Shown one piece after another: positions 44,201-53,325 of a stretch of DNA of 64,000 nt (position 1 is its first letter; every line of letters begins with the position of its first letter). The stretch covers positions 1,524,202 through 1,588,201 of the forward strand of contig CM030938.1 of assembly GCA_018136815.1 (NCBI GenBank), written 5' to 3'. This DNA comes from Isochrysis galbana. Its lineage: Eukaryota; Haptophyta; Isochrysidales; Isochrysidaceae. Both the position numbers and the translations under genes were made by a program. The notes under the pieces are model-generated. The model was not told the origin of the DNA. It did no database searches and was given only the letters and a program-made list of their open reading frames with translations.

Positions 44201-45623
44201 GAACAACTCCTTGCCAAACTTTTGGAAAGCGGCGCTAACGAACTTTCGCAACCTAAAGCTAGACAAGAACGTCGTGACACACGAAGGAGCGCGGGGCGCC
44301 CCCATATGGCATGATCCGTACCTCAAACCCCCGGTTCTTCATCATTCACACAAGGCAAAGTGGGAGGCCTTACAAACGGTGGTGATGCACAACACGCTGA
44401 ACCCGGCAACGGGGAACTTCTATACTAAAGACGAATGCGCTGCCTATTTGCCCCCCGACTCAGCATGGATCCGTCACAGGAGGAACTACTTGGCGGTTAC
44501 ACCTTTCCTGAGATCATGGGACAAAATCGTACAATGGGCGGCCGGAGCGCTCACGAAACCCACCACCACATACATAGAGCTGTTAAAGGGGACAGCTAAG
44601 GGGCCCCGACCTGTGAGGGAAGAGGAAGGCCTCGAGCCGCCGGAAGACCCGGACGCACATAGCCTGGGAGACATACAAGCGAACGATACGGGTAGACACT
44701 ACCTTCTTAAAAGGGGCGTATACTACGAAGTGCGTCTAAATGTAATGGGGGAGCCTCATATCTATGATATAGCTTATCCTCAGCCTTCGTCCTCCGAATT
44801 GCGGATCCCGCTCAAATGGGGCAGCGCATATGACGGACCGGCCGACACAGCCTACCCTCTACCCCAAGAATACACGCTGAAAGGTACGCGAAAGACGCTA
44901 GAGGAATGCGATGTCAAAGCGCTAACTAACGCCTACCTCGCGGGCAAGAAAAGCAAACGACAAAAAGCGACCGTCCGATGGGAGGAGAGACTCCCCGTCT
45001 TAAAAGAGAAGTGGAAGCAGATATCTCAACTATACAAATACAACTTCTTAACACCTCGGGACTCATACTTACACTTTAAGCATATACTTCATAGACGGAT
45101 CGCAACGGCCAACAGATTCGCTGATGACCCGACCTGCCGCTTCTGTGGGGAAGCCCCCGAGTCGTCCACACACCTAGCGCGATGTCGCGCGACGGAACAA
45201 ATCTTCACGTACATCGAGCGACTCTTCAAAACGCAAAACACATTGCAACACGTGACGGCACAACGGTTGTTCTGCTATCAGGTCGACAGACCGCACCCCT
45301 CCTCGGGATATATAGGAATCTTAGCATGGAGATACATATTGACGGACTTCTACAACGTGCACTACGGCAACGCCGAGGCGAGATCGACGAAAGCCATCCT
45401 AAGGGCCGTATTCTCGAGATTCCACTGGCTAGTCAAGGCGAAGGTAGGCTTCTTCCAACGCCTTAAAGCCCAGAGAGAAAGACTTGGACTTCACGCCCCG
45501 AGCAACAAACACCTGCGCAGAATGATTTCCCCGCTATACTCAGTAGATAAAGAATTTAACCTGGAGATCTCTATCGATATGGCGCAAATAGCGACCGAAC
45601 TAGGCATTAAAAGTATTACATGA
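41265..45623 (+). CDS. ORF2: LINE ORF2, APE endonuclease and reverse transcriptase
   Basis: The frame opens after TAA 41262-41264 and runs to 45623 (about 1452 codons). AP-endonuclease motifs are ATYNLNG, LFLQE, LAGDFN and SDHHPV (residues about 15-260). The reverse transcriptase spans about 480-800 with GKSAGPDGIPMEF, NYRPITLL, IDWEKAFDRV, GMPQGCPLSP and FADDTQ (the catalytic Asp pair). Near the C-terminus CRFCGEAPESSTHLARC is a CCHC motif typical of L1-like elements. There is no in-frame ATG before or within the endonuclease domain; only GTG codons occur at the frame start. Expression therefore needs frameshifting or reinitiation from ORF1. Confidence 0.93.
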   Translation, partial: TVSAVCTATVNSSEIKIATYNLNGAKHKLVSTLAQAKIGGIHILFLQEIHHYGDGWHLKAPRVARSLGWEWHHSPASRGDPDGGVAIAIRTDRKDIVVVSEVVVIPGRLILIKSTIGSESATLASVYLSAQPSKRKEEIKLIHASAEINPRTILAGDFNCVENVHRDTKTTRGAGPYTNIGGRSLARALAAHGVTDVQLIVNPRLSEVYTRCGHQTYTRIDRIYAAAYHSAWRWQKSCVDLHLFTGGAVSDHHPVVATFSTASPRKATEVEARISPEILNDPDVVEIIQLFWKRQYVEAEIAQEGERSEAEKWTHAKRGTASLLLALTREKRKTTNAQLEIDALAKARSEQMRGTPGTTSAGTLNRLNEHIIEKRRAYDAPPSMAEKIIRAEELVTKQFFRKFTPRHASGDIPVLFDRVDWDTSHPNLSEDNTTRKDTNILASLRRYYVWLFKEKPSQESELLLQLLKARQIPATHRICLDNPISHSEIIRAIRQLAKGKSAGPDGIPMEFYQIFEKTIVPHLSRMLNEAYSRGALPEDTCYGDISLLYKNGDSRDPRNYRPITLLQTDYKILAKVLANRLKTTIHTIVSKEQVGFVPRRMIGEATHLLKLVQAFLDDTGEEGLALAIDWEKAFDRVSWEYYHKAAGALGFGPGYSKWLRILTNTDALPTRWIKANGKRSHPFTIHCGMPQGCPLSPLAFLLVAEGLTRLVNTDTQMTGISLGRSEIRLTQFADDTQLLANSYESVTRAMRLLENYGRATGARVNKAKSVIIRMGALRKVAIPEHLSTLKTLGEGEYATILGVPFWESRESEVFWEKLYAKLKRKIASWQGIQNLSIHGRVHLANFVIYGTPRYWLSTSTPPSWFMEAIDSDVHALLWDRTPSMNKDELGSTQEGRRWITHPTYPRVGHFEGAPTLGIGLMPMKEHIKALQAIWIIRYLTPSKADWKIALDQWFNRTPLGRGAVLSTINVHRLTDSIGGNNSLPNFWKAALTNFRNLKLDKNVVTHEGARGAPIWHDPYLKPPVLHHSHKAKWEALQTVVMHNTLNPATGNFYTKDECAAYLPPDSAWIRHRRNYLAVTPFLRSWDKIVQWAAGALTKPTTTYIELLKGTAKGPRPVREEEGLEPPEDPDAHSLGDIQANDTGRHYLLKRGVYYEVRLNVMGEPHIYDIAYPQPSSSELRIPLKWGSAYDGPADTAYPLPQEYTLKGTRKTLEECDVKALTNAYLAGKKSKRQKATVRWEERLPVLKEKWKQISQLYKYNFLTPRDSYLHFKHILHRRIATANRFADDPTCRFCGEAPESSTHLARCRATEQIFTYIERLFKTQNTLQHVTAQRLFCYQVDRPHPSSGYIGILAWRYILTDFYNVHYGNAEARSTKAILRAVFSRFHWLVKAKVGFFQRLKAQRERLGLHAPSNKHLRRMISPLYSVDKEFNLEISIDMAQIATELGIKSIT

Positions 45624-45913
45624 ACCCCCCGAACTAAGGAGAAGGTTTCTTCAGAGGGCCGACCCCTTGGGGGGCGGTAAAACACACCCAAACAAGGACT
45701 CCACTCACTCTTACCCCCTCTATCTCATGCCCCTGGTCGAAGCAGCGCGCGCGGCCTCCCCCCCCCTCCATTTGCTAGGAAAGACAACGGGGGGGGGGGG
45801 GAAAGGGGTGTGATAGGAAAGGGAGGGTAGTTAGGAGTAGCACTAGCAATCTGCCTCACGCCGTGCATGTAGCGGCTAGTTTTTTAAGATTTTTTTTAAT
45901 TAATATTCGAATA

Positions 45914-46389
45914 TATGTGGAACATTGTACATTGTCATTGTCGACAAAAACTTTATTTACTAGTAATTATTTCCGGTTGATCGCTTAAACACAAAAACTC
46001 TATCTTTGGGAAGGTGCAACTCGAGGTTCCCTTTTTTTTGTCACACGAAAAAATAATAACCAAACGCAAACCTGAGGTTGCAACGTTGCAACCTCTTAAT
46101 GGCATTAATTATTAATGGTCGAGCTCACGCCTTTCAAACCGACCTCGGAGAGAAGAGAGTCATTTTGCAACCCGCGCGCACAGCTGCATGCTTGGGATCT
46201 TTGATGTCCACGTCAAACTTGCCGGTTCTGAAGCTGTGAGTGTCGACACTCGACACGCCCAGCGGAGTTGCCCCTATAAAGTATAACCTCCAGGACTTTC
46301 AGTGGTCAGCGGTGGAACGAAGGTAGGAGTAGAGATAGAGAAGTAGAAAACAGGAAAATAGGGAGGGGGTGGGAGCTTTCTAGGGTGCG
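45914..46389. other. AT-rich promoter region of the 46390 gene
   Basis: AT-rich to about 46120, then mixed. It contains a TATA box at 46275. No ORF seen. Confidence 0.4.
46275..46281 (+). promoter_or_regulatory. TATA box (TATAAAG)
   Basis: Lies 115 bp before ATG 46390, in the right orientation. Confidence 0.5.
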
Positions 46390-47250
46390 ATGGTGCGTGG
46401 CGTCGACGCGGCCAACAAGACAATGAGCGGCGGCCGGATCTCGGAGGCAAACTGCTTTGTGCACCGGGCGCGGGCGATCAATAACGCCAAGCGCGCCGAG
46501 TATCAGCGCAACAAGAAGGCGGCTAGGGCGCAGAAGGAGCTGCGGATCCGGGAGGACGCAATTGCAGCCGGTGTGCCATCGGAGCGTGAGGCAGCGCTGC
46601 TCGAGGCGAGGAAGAAGCGCGAGGCCAAGGCGGCCAAGGCGGCGACCTTCCTCGCGCAGGCCGAGCGGGATGCTCTTGCCATTGAATCCTCCGACGGGCC
46701 AATCGACGCTGCTTCAGCGGAGGGCATTTCAGGCGTGGCTGCGAGCGTGGTGCTGCGTATTCGCGCCATCTCAGCTGCTCAACCGGATGCTGTTGAGCTG
46801 ACTATCCAGCCCGCCGACGTGCCCCTGGATCGGCAGCACGGTTGTACATATCGTGCGGAGACGATTCTGACGAAACGCACCGGAAATATTTCCAGGATCG
46901 TGAAGGCAGCACCTCGAGCAAGGTCCACGCCAACCCAGGTTGTCGACCACATCGCTACCCTCATCAGGCAGCCCAAAGCAGTAGGCATGTTTACGCCAGA
47001 TGCCAGTGTCGTGATGTGCGCTCAAGATACCGTAATCAGCTCTCCAGAAGGAGTTTCCAAGGCAGGCCGTGCCCTGCCACATGCAGCCAACAAGGAGGAG
47101 CAAGGGCGGCATGCGGCAGAAACAAGTCCGATTAATAAGACCCACCCAGTGCATGCGTACGCCAAGAGGCCTTCCTCAATGCCTCAACAGCAAGTAACCT
47201 TGGCGCGCATCGGCAAGGCAAAAGGGCTGGGGTATCAAGGGCAACCTTGA
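46390..47250 (+). CDS. Orphan basic protein, 286 residues
   Basis: ATG 46390 (MVRGVDAANKTMSGGRISEA) with a TATA box upstream. Residues about 25-105 form a charged Ala/Lys/Arg/Glu-rich helix (KRAEYQRNKKAARAQKELRI and beyond), probably a coiled coil or nucleic-acid-binding helix. Residues 125-286 have mixed composition with no domain I recognise. No introns are evident. It could be a host gene or an unclassified mobile-element protein. Confidence 0.5.
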   Translation: MVRGVDAANKTMSGGRISEANCFVHRARAINNAKRAEYQRNKKAARAQKELRIREDAIAAGVPSEREAALLEARKKREAKAAKAATFLAQAERDALAIESSDGPIDAASAEGISGVAASVVLRIRAISAAQPDAVELTIQPADVPLDRQHGCTYRAETILTKRTGNISRIVKAAPRARSTPTQVVDHIATLIRQPKAVGMFTPDASVVMCAQDTVISSPEGVSKAGRALPHAANKEEQGRHAAETSPINKTHPVHAYAKRPSSMPQQQVTLARIGKAKGLGYQGQP

Positions 47251-47874
47251 CGGTGATTCAAATTGCCGGAGTTACTGAAGGCAGTTCGCCTTGTGCCCCA
47301 CCGTACACATGCTAAGCTGTCGTGCAACCTACCATGGGAGATTTTTTTCGTTTACTACAACAACAACACCAGCCGTCAGCACAAGCAGCTTGACGTAACC
47401 CGTGTTCAGGCTCATATTCTCGCTTCTTCCATTCGTATGCTCTTCAACAGGTGGTTTTTCCGAATACAAAACATGTTGCATATTGTGTGGCAGCCAAAAG
47501 GTAAACGCGCACGAAGCATGAAGCCGAAGAAGCCCGGTCACTCACTCTGTTTACTACTATTTCCACCTCCTCTGGGTGTCCACAGATTCCTCAGCGCCAA
47601 CCCCTGCCTGCAACGGCAACTGCATCACCCTCCCGCGGCGAATCGCCATCGCCATCCCATAATGAGGTAGGCGAGAAGTTTCGAAGGTGCTCCGGCCGGG
47701 ACACCCCTTCATTTTGGTATGAAACTATACCGGCACCACTCTTTGGGGGGGGGGTGGGGGGGGGCGATAGGGGATCTGCCAAACCTCTCACCTTTCTCCA
47801 CTGAGCGAAGTGGGAGGGGAGGGGGGAGAAATTTTATTTTTATATTTACACGTTACGTGTACCCACTAAACACA
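47251..47874. other. Intergenic; no gene seen
   Basis: 3' flank of the orphan gene, with a G-run at 47743-47763. Nothing recognisable. Confidence 0.4.
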
Positions 47875-48360
47875 ACTAACAACTAAGTTTAAGTTTATAG
47901 TTGGCTCGCATGGGGGAGGCGGCACGCTCCCGCCTGCCCCCTCTCCTGCCCCCCCCCCCCCCCCTTGCCCCCCCGATGAGGAGAGGGAACCGCCCACACT
48001 CCTGCGCTGCCCTTTGGCAGGCAGGGGGGCCTCGCCACACTATTCTGCTAGACACTCCCTGAGTGAGGGCTAGGTCTGATTGTACGATTGTACGTACGCC
48101 CTAGGCCTAGGCCTTAGCCTTAGCCTAGGCCCGGCGTCCTGCGTGGCCAGCTCGGACGCTCTGACCCCACCTCCACCTCCCTCCTTGGTCGCTTGGCATA
48201 TACTAGCTCCAGGGTGGGGAGAGAGGGCGAGGGGAGGGGGGCGGCGAGGGACAAGCAGGCGAGGCCAGGGCCCAGCCCCAGCTTCACCTAGCCCCACGAG
48301 CAGCTCTCCCTGCGCCCCTGGAGCCCCACCCTGTAGACACCTCCACATCTCCAAGAGTCA
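47875..48360 (+). repeat. Divergent SINE-like copy F
   Basis: Starts AACTAAGTTTAAGTTTATAG and TTGGCTCGCATGGGGG, and contains GCGAGGCCAGGGCCCAGCCC near 48260. Both match the A-D family in order; the middle and end differ. GA-rich DNA follows up to the K+ channel start. Confidence 0.5.
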
Positions 48361-48813
48361 TCTCTGAGAGAGAGAGGGCGTTGCATCTCAGCTACGAGTA
48401 AAGTAGAAAGTAGCTGAGTGCACAACGCACATTCTCAGTTCTTGGCACCCACGTTACATGTAAAGAAGACACACGCTACTAGAGGCTACAGACAGCCTAC
48501 CCTAGCGAGAGGATGGCGCTCACTCTCTCTTCGAGGGAGAGAGGCCGACCGTCGGCGATTTCCGTTCGCGGGAAAAAGTGGCGGACAGAAAGAGGGAGGG
48601 GAGAGGAGGGAGAGAAGAAGAAAGAGACAGGGGGAGAGAGAGAGAAAAGAGGGACAGAGAGGGGGGGGAGGGAGAAGGAGAGAGAGAGAGAGAGGCAGAT
48701 ATACGGGAAGAGCAAGAGAGATCAAGATGGAAAGAGAGAGAGGGCAGGAGGAGAGGGGAGAGAGGGAGGGAGGGAGGGGGGGAAGGGTGGAGAGGGAAGC
48801 CGCCCGGGCGATC

Positions 48814-50232
48814 ATGGACGACCGGCCTTTGCTCGGCCGGCACACCTGCTCGATGCCACCCCTCGAGCCGAGCCCACTGCTCGAGGCCCACACCGTGCCC
48901 GTGCCGAAGCTGCCGCCCAGCCTTCAGCTCAAGCTCAAGATGATCCAGCAGATCAACCGCGTCCACCGTCAGATGGGCTTCTCTCTTGCGCCAACGTGGC
49001 GCGCGTGGTGGTTCAGGCTGCTCGGCGGACAGAGCTCGTGGCACTCTTCCGGCCAGTTCTACTGGCCCGCCAAGCTCGCCGAGGGCTTCCTCCTTCTCCT
49101 CATCTTGACCAATGTCGCCGCCGTGGTGATGGTCTCTGATACATCGGCAGCGCTCGAGGCTGACAAGAAGGTGCGACAGGTGTACTGGGGGTTTGAGGTG
49201 TTTTCGATCATCGTATTCACCATTGAGTACGCGCTGCGGGCATGGACAACGGTCGAGGATCCAGCGTTTGGGAACGCTGGGCCGATTTGGGGGCGGCTGC
49301 AATGGGCCAGATCTCCGCTCCCGCTGCTTGATCTATTCTCCATCATCCCCTTCATTGTTGACGCTGGCTTTGATCCCGATGATGATTCATTCCGAGGAGC
49401 AACGCTTGTACGGCTTCTCAGGCTATTCTCTTTGATGCGCCTTGAACGCGGGTTTGGGTCCTTCGCGCGGATCAGTAGTGTCATTCGCAAGAAGGGCAAT
49501 GAGCTCTTCACAACGGTCTTTGTGGCTGCGATAATTCTCATCGTCTCTTCCTCTCTTATGTACTACATAGAGTCCCCTTACAACCCGAAGATGTACGGCC
49601 ACGCTGCCTGGAGGCATTGCTTTGGATCTTGCCATCGGTCTTCGAGTGGCTCTTGCCCTACTCCCCACGCCCTCTAGCTGAAAAATGCTCAATCCTGGCC
49701 TTGCAGGTTCCCAGATATTGCTTCTGCGATGTGGTGGTCAGTCACCGCGCTCACCACTGTGGGCTATGGCGACGTGTATCCCATCACGCGGCCAGGCAAG
49801 CTCATTGCATCCGTGGTGGCGTTTGTCGGCATTGGCTTCTTTGCGCTTCCTGCTGGCATCATCGGTTCCGGTTTTGTTGAAGTGATGATGGAGGCGAAGC
49901 AAGAACGCGACACCTTGTGCGATGAGTCGACACGTTCGTCCTATAGTCGCCGCAGTTCGGTAGGCCATCATCGCGACGAACCGAATGCGTCCGCACCCAC
50001 GCATCAGGACTTTGCAGCCGGTGCTTCTACGCCATTCTCTGCAAGGAGATGTTGGACGTCCGCACTCGATCGTGATGGGATTGCGCGGCAAGCGGCCGGT
50101 GCAAAGCACCAGCATAGTGGTGACGAGCGTGAGCGCCTAGTCCTTCGTCATGCAGCAAAGGCGATTCGAGACGGCGACTCCAAGCTTGCACTTCTGCTAC
50201 TCGAGCAACGGCTGGAGCTCATCGGCGGCTAA
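48814..50232 (+). CDS. Voltage-gated K+ channel, 434 residues
   Basis: Exons 48814-49592 and 49707-50232; phase 2 joins AT+G to give PKM-FPDIASAMWW. S1 is near residues 86-108 (AEGFLLLLILTNVAAVVMV), S2 VYWGFEVFSIIVFTIEYALR, S3 LLDLFSIIPFIVD, and S4 TLVRLLRLFSLMRLERG with spaced Arg. S5 is near 232-252. The filter is TVGYGD at about 276-281. S6 is FFALPAGIIGSGF, very like the KCNQ/bacterial Kv S6. The tail of about 110 residues is polar with no cyclic-nucleotide domain visible. The ATG at 48814 is chosen because the frame upstream is GA-rich low complexity. It probably sets or repolarises membrane potential. Confidence 0.9.
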
Positions 50233-50380
50233 CCTAGTCCATCCGCATGGTATGACTTAGCTATGTCTCTTATGTGCTTGCCTGTGGGCAATGGGCATCG
50301 CACCTGCTCAAAAAAAATTATTTTCGCGGCTTCCCCCCCCACTGGCGAGGCGTCAGTTGCCCCAAGGAAAATACCACCGA

Positions 50381-51243
50381 CAAGTTTATACTTAGTTCGC
50401 CCATGGGGGGCCACGAGCCCGCCCCCCCTCTCTCCACTCCTCCCCTGCTGCCTGCTATGGGGGAGGAACCACCCATCCCTCCCTTTGACATGCCGTATGC
50501 CGTATGGGCCTTGCTAGGAGCAGACTGCCCTGCAGACCCAATCTCTCCCTCGCAGGCTCACCTTTTTGGCTTGCCCTGGCCTGTCGCGGCCAGCCGATCG
50601 CCCCCCCCCCCCCCCCCTCCTAGTCGACAGGCAGACAAGTGCAGAGTGGGGAGTGGGGGTCCTTGGTCCTTGGGGCGCTTGGGGCTCAAGAGCGCCAACG
50701 ACCAACGAGGGCGAGAGGCAGGGCGGAGGGCAGGGCCCAGCCCCAGCCTCCTTTGCCCCCTGAGTTGGCCTCCAAGAGCCTCTAGGGGTCGCTAGAGGTT
50801 AGCCGCAGGCCTGTGTCGCGCAGGCGCGCCATCGTGCGTACCGCAAAAGAGGGGAGAGAGCGCGCTGAGAATGGGGTGGACGAAGCGAGAGAGAGCTCCG
50901 CCGCACCGAAAAATAGACAAGTCCCAAGTCCCGCACCTGTTTGCAAGATAAGTTGGGACTGAGGACTGAGGCCGCCGCCAGCTTGGTAGGCAAAGATAGG
51001 AGGAAAAGGGGAACGGATCACGGATCACCGGGGGGGCGCGTGGGTCACCGGACCATATCCATATCTAAGCCCTTCACCCCGATTCCCCTCCCTAGTACCT
51101 AGTAGTGATGCACGGGGGAAGCCGGGAGCCGCCTGATGGCGGGAGGGTAAGGGCCGGGAGAGTGGGGTTGTAGAAAGTTTGCTGCGTCAAAAAATTAGTG
51201 GGTCCGCGGCCGCGTGTGCGGTGAGAATATTAAATAATTTTTC
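50381..51243 (+). mobile_element. SINE-like element, copy C
   Basis: Starts CAAGTTTATACTTAGTTCGC then CCATGGGG. It contains GGGCCCAGCCCCAGCCTCC and CCGGACCATATCC, then TAAGCCCTTCACCCCG, and ends GCGTGTGCGGTGAGAATATT plus an AT-rich tail. Copy D is inserted in this tail, and the remaining tail continues at 52024 (AATTTTTTT). Confidence 0.75.
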
Positions 51244-52023
51244 GAACTAAGTTTATACTTAGTTCGCCCATGGGGGGGCACGAGCGCACGAGCCCCCCCC
51301 TCTCTCCACTCCTCCCCTGCCATGGGGAAGGAACCACCCATGCTCCTGGCATGCCTGATGGCTTGCTAGCAGCTGACAGCCATGCAGACCCACTCTCTCA
51401 GTGGCAGGCGCGCCTGCCTCGCGCGTCCTGGCCTGTCGTGGCCAGCCCATCGCTCCAATTCCGACCCCCCCTCCCCCCCTGTTCGACAGGCAGACACGTG
51501 CAGATTGGGGACCCCTGAGGCTCAGGAGCGCCAGCGAGGGAGAGGCAGGGGAGGCCAGGGCCCAGCACCAGCCTCCTCAGCCCCCTGAGCTGGCCTCTAG
51601 GAGCCTCCATGAGTCGCCGGGGGCAGCTGCAGGCCTGTCGCAGGCGCGCCATCGCGCGTGCCTCCAGGAGACAGGAGAGGGGAGAGAGAGCGCGGAGAAG
51701 TTCTAGAGAAGGGATTGGTAAGTCCCGCTCCTGTTTACAGGATAAGTCGGGACTGAGGCCGCCGCCAGCCCGGTAGGCATAGGAGATAGGAGGAAGGGGG
51801 GAACGGATCACCGGGGGGGGGGGGGGTGCAGGGCAGGCCACCGGACCATATCTAAGCCCTTCACCCCGATCCCCCTAGTAGTGCACGAGGGGAGCCGCCT
51901 GATGACGGGGGGAGAAGGGCCGGGGGAGTGGGGGTGTAGAAAGTATGCTACGTGTAGGTAGTGGTTCCATTCGCCGCGAGTGCGGTAAGAATATTATGAA
52001 GTTTTAATATTAAATAATTTTTC
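51226..52023 (+). mobile_element. SINE-like element, copy D, inserted in the tail of copy C
   Basis: AATATTAAATAATTTTTC occurs at 51226-51243 and 52006-52023 and encloses 762 bp (51244-52005) of the same family. The left copy of the 18-bp duplication is the tail of copy C, so D is younger than C. Confidence 0.8.
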
Positions 52024-52032
52024 AATTTTTTT

Positions 52033-52494
52033 CCCTGACAGGAGCTCTTGGTAGGAGTAGTTTGAGTGGTTGGCAACTTCAAAGGATTTTATTCGACATC
52101 ACGGCGACTTCGGCTGCACATGTGTGTTTGCGCTGATCTATGATGTTGCTCTTGCCACGAGACTTCGTACTTCAATCTAGTGATAGCAGCCCAATTACGA
52201 GTTCTTACCATTTTTCCTGCATGCGACTATGTGCGAATTGCCTCAACCTATTGTTGACCTGCCGCCCAAAGTGAGCATGGTATACGCACGATCTATACTC
52301 GGCCTAATTCGTACTTCGCAATGGCATGCACACCTATGCCTGATAGTGTCATCCAAGTGAGGACCGAAGATATAATTAAGCCAGCTTGAGGGAAAGTTGC
52401 TTTCGAGCCGGTGTGATTTGAGTAGCCGTGCACCAGGCTTATGCAGAGCAAAGATTCATAGTTCTCAAACGGCCATTCAACGTTACCAGTATGC
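52033..52494. other. Intergenic; nothing seen
   Basis: AT-richer DNA at the 3' side of the ADP-ribosyltransferase-like gene. No supported ORF. Confidence 0.4.
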
Positions 52495-53325
52495 TCACTG
52501 GTCGCACTCGGAGGAGCAGTACTCACATAGCGTCTCGTCAAATCGGTCGTTGTAGACCCAAGCACTTCTCGGCACGAAGGGCATGCCTGCTCGTGACAAG
52601 ACTACCCGCCCAAAGCGACGGATATGTGTTGGTGGTACCCTCGCAGGGACGGCGTTCTCGTGCTCACCAAAGACAATGTTATTCGCATATCGCTGTCGAC
52701 CCACGGCCACGCTCGACACGAGACGTCGGCCTTCTAGGTGCTTGTTCACATCCCAAGTTGGTACACAACACAGCTCGAATACGTATCCTCCCTCATCCGC
52801 CCACGCGGCTGCGCCACCTCCGTCAGGGAAGACAACCTGCGGTGTCGTGCCGCGGAATGCGGATCTCCCAAGCTGTAAACTATGTCTCAACAGGTCCCAG
52901 TCGTTGCCACGTGCCCTGAGCCCATGGCGGAGCACAGCTTCTGGGTCAAGGGATGAGTCGTGCCCATAGAAGCCTCCACGGCACGAGTCTGGCGGGATGG
53001 AGATACCCCCGACCGTGGCAATGGGCCCTTCGTCGTTGTCAATCAGTCTGGTACATCGGGCAGGTAGCACGACGTCCGGTGTGCCGTCCCCATCTAGATC
53101 GATGTAGAGCTTGCCCTCGTCTGTTTCATCGTCCACATCTGTATCCGCCTGGCCCCGCTGCTTTATAGCAGACGAAGTCCACCAGCTACGATAGGGCGTG
53201 ACAAGGACGCGAGGAGCCTTTGTCGCTACCGCGTGCCACAGCAACCCGTGCACCAAGACCAGCAACAGCGGCAGTAGTGCGCCGCGGGCCCTCTGCCGCT
53301 GGCTGGGCCGCATCAGCGGGCCCAT
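52495..53325 (-). CDS. Secreted ADP-ribosyltransferase-like protein, 276 residues
   Basis: ATG at 53325. A basic start and hydrophobic core (RARGALLPLLLVLVHGLLWH) make a signal peptide. Residues about 75-87 (YIDLDGDGTPDVVLP) look like a calcium-binding Asp loop as in FG-GAP or dockerin-type repeats. Residues about 112-250 follow the order of the RSE-class ADP-ribosyltransferase fold: GFYGHDSSLDPEAVLRHGLR, ARGNDWDLLRHSL, SAFRGTTP (S-T-T strand), YVFEL, and FGEHENAVPARVPP with a Glu-x-Glu. The position where an NAD-binding Arg is expected reads YGHDS, so activity is doubtful. The protein is Cys-rich at its end (LCEYCSSECDQ). Family assignment is by eye; a pseudo-enzyme or another secreted fold is possible. 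Confidence 0.5.
   Translation of the reverse strand: MGPLMRPSQRQRARGALLPLLLVLVHGLLWHAVATKAPRVLVTPYRSWWTSSAIKQRGQADTDVDDETDEGKLYIDLDGDGTPDVVLPARCTRLIDNDEGPIATVGGISIPPDSCRGGFYGHDSSLDPEAVLRHGLRARGNDWDLLRHSLQLGRSAFRGTTPQVVFPDGGGAAAWADEGGYVFELCCVPTWDVNKHLEGRRLVSSVAVGRQRYANNIVFGEHENAVPARVPPTHIRRFGRVVLSRAGMPFVPRSAWVYNDRFDETLCEYCSSECDQ

Larger units (their letters stand above)
39604..45913 (+). mobile_element. Intact LINE (L1/Tx1-like, APE endonuclease) with 17-bp target duplication
   Basis: TAATTAATATTCGAATA is present at 39604-39620 and 45897-45913 and encloses 6276 bp (39621-45896). The element has a short leader, two long overlapping frames without stops, and a 3' region of about 270 bp ending GGCTAGTTTTTTAAGATTTT. 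There is no poly-A tail; the end is T-rich. The intact duplication and open frames suggest a recent and perhaps still active copy. Two 5'-end relatives lie at 7592-8222 and 62850-63305 and a 3'-end relative at 34205-34310. Confidence 0.95.
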
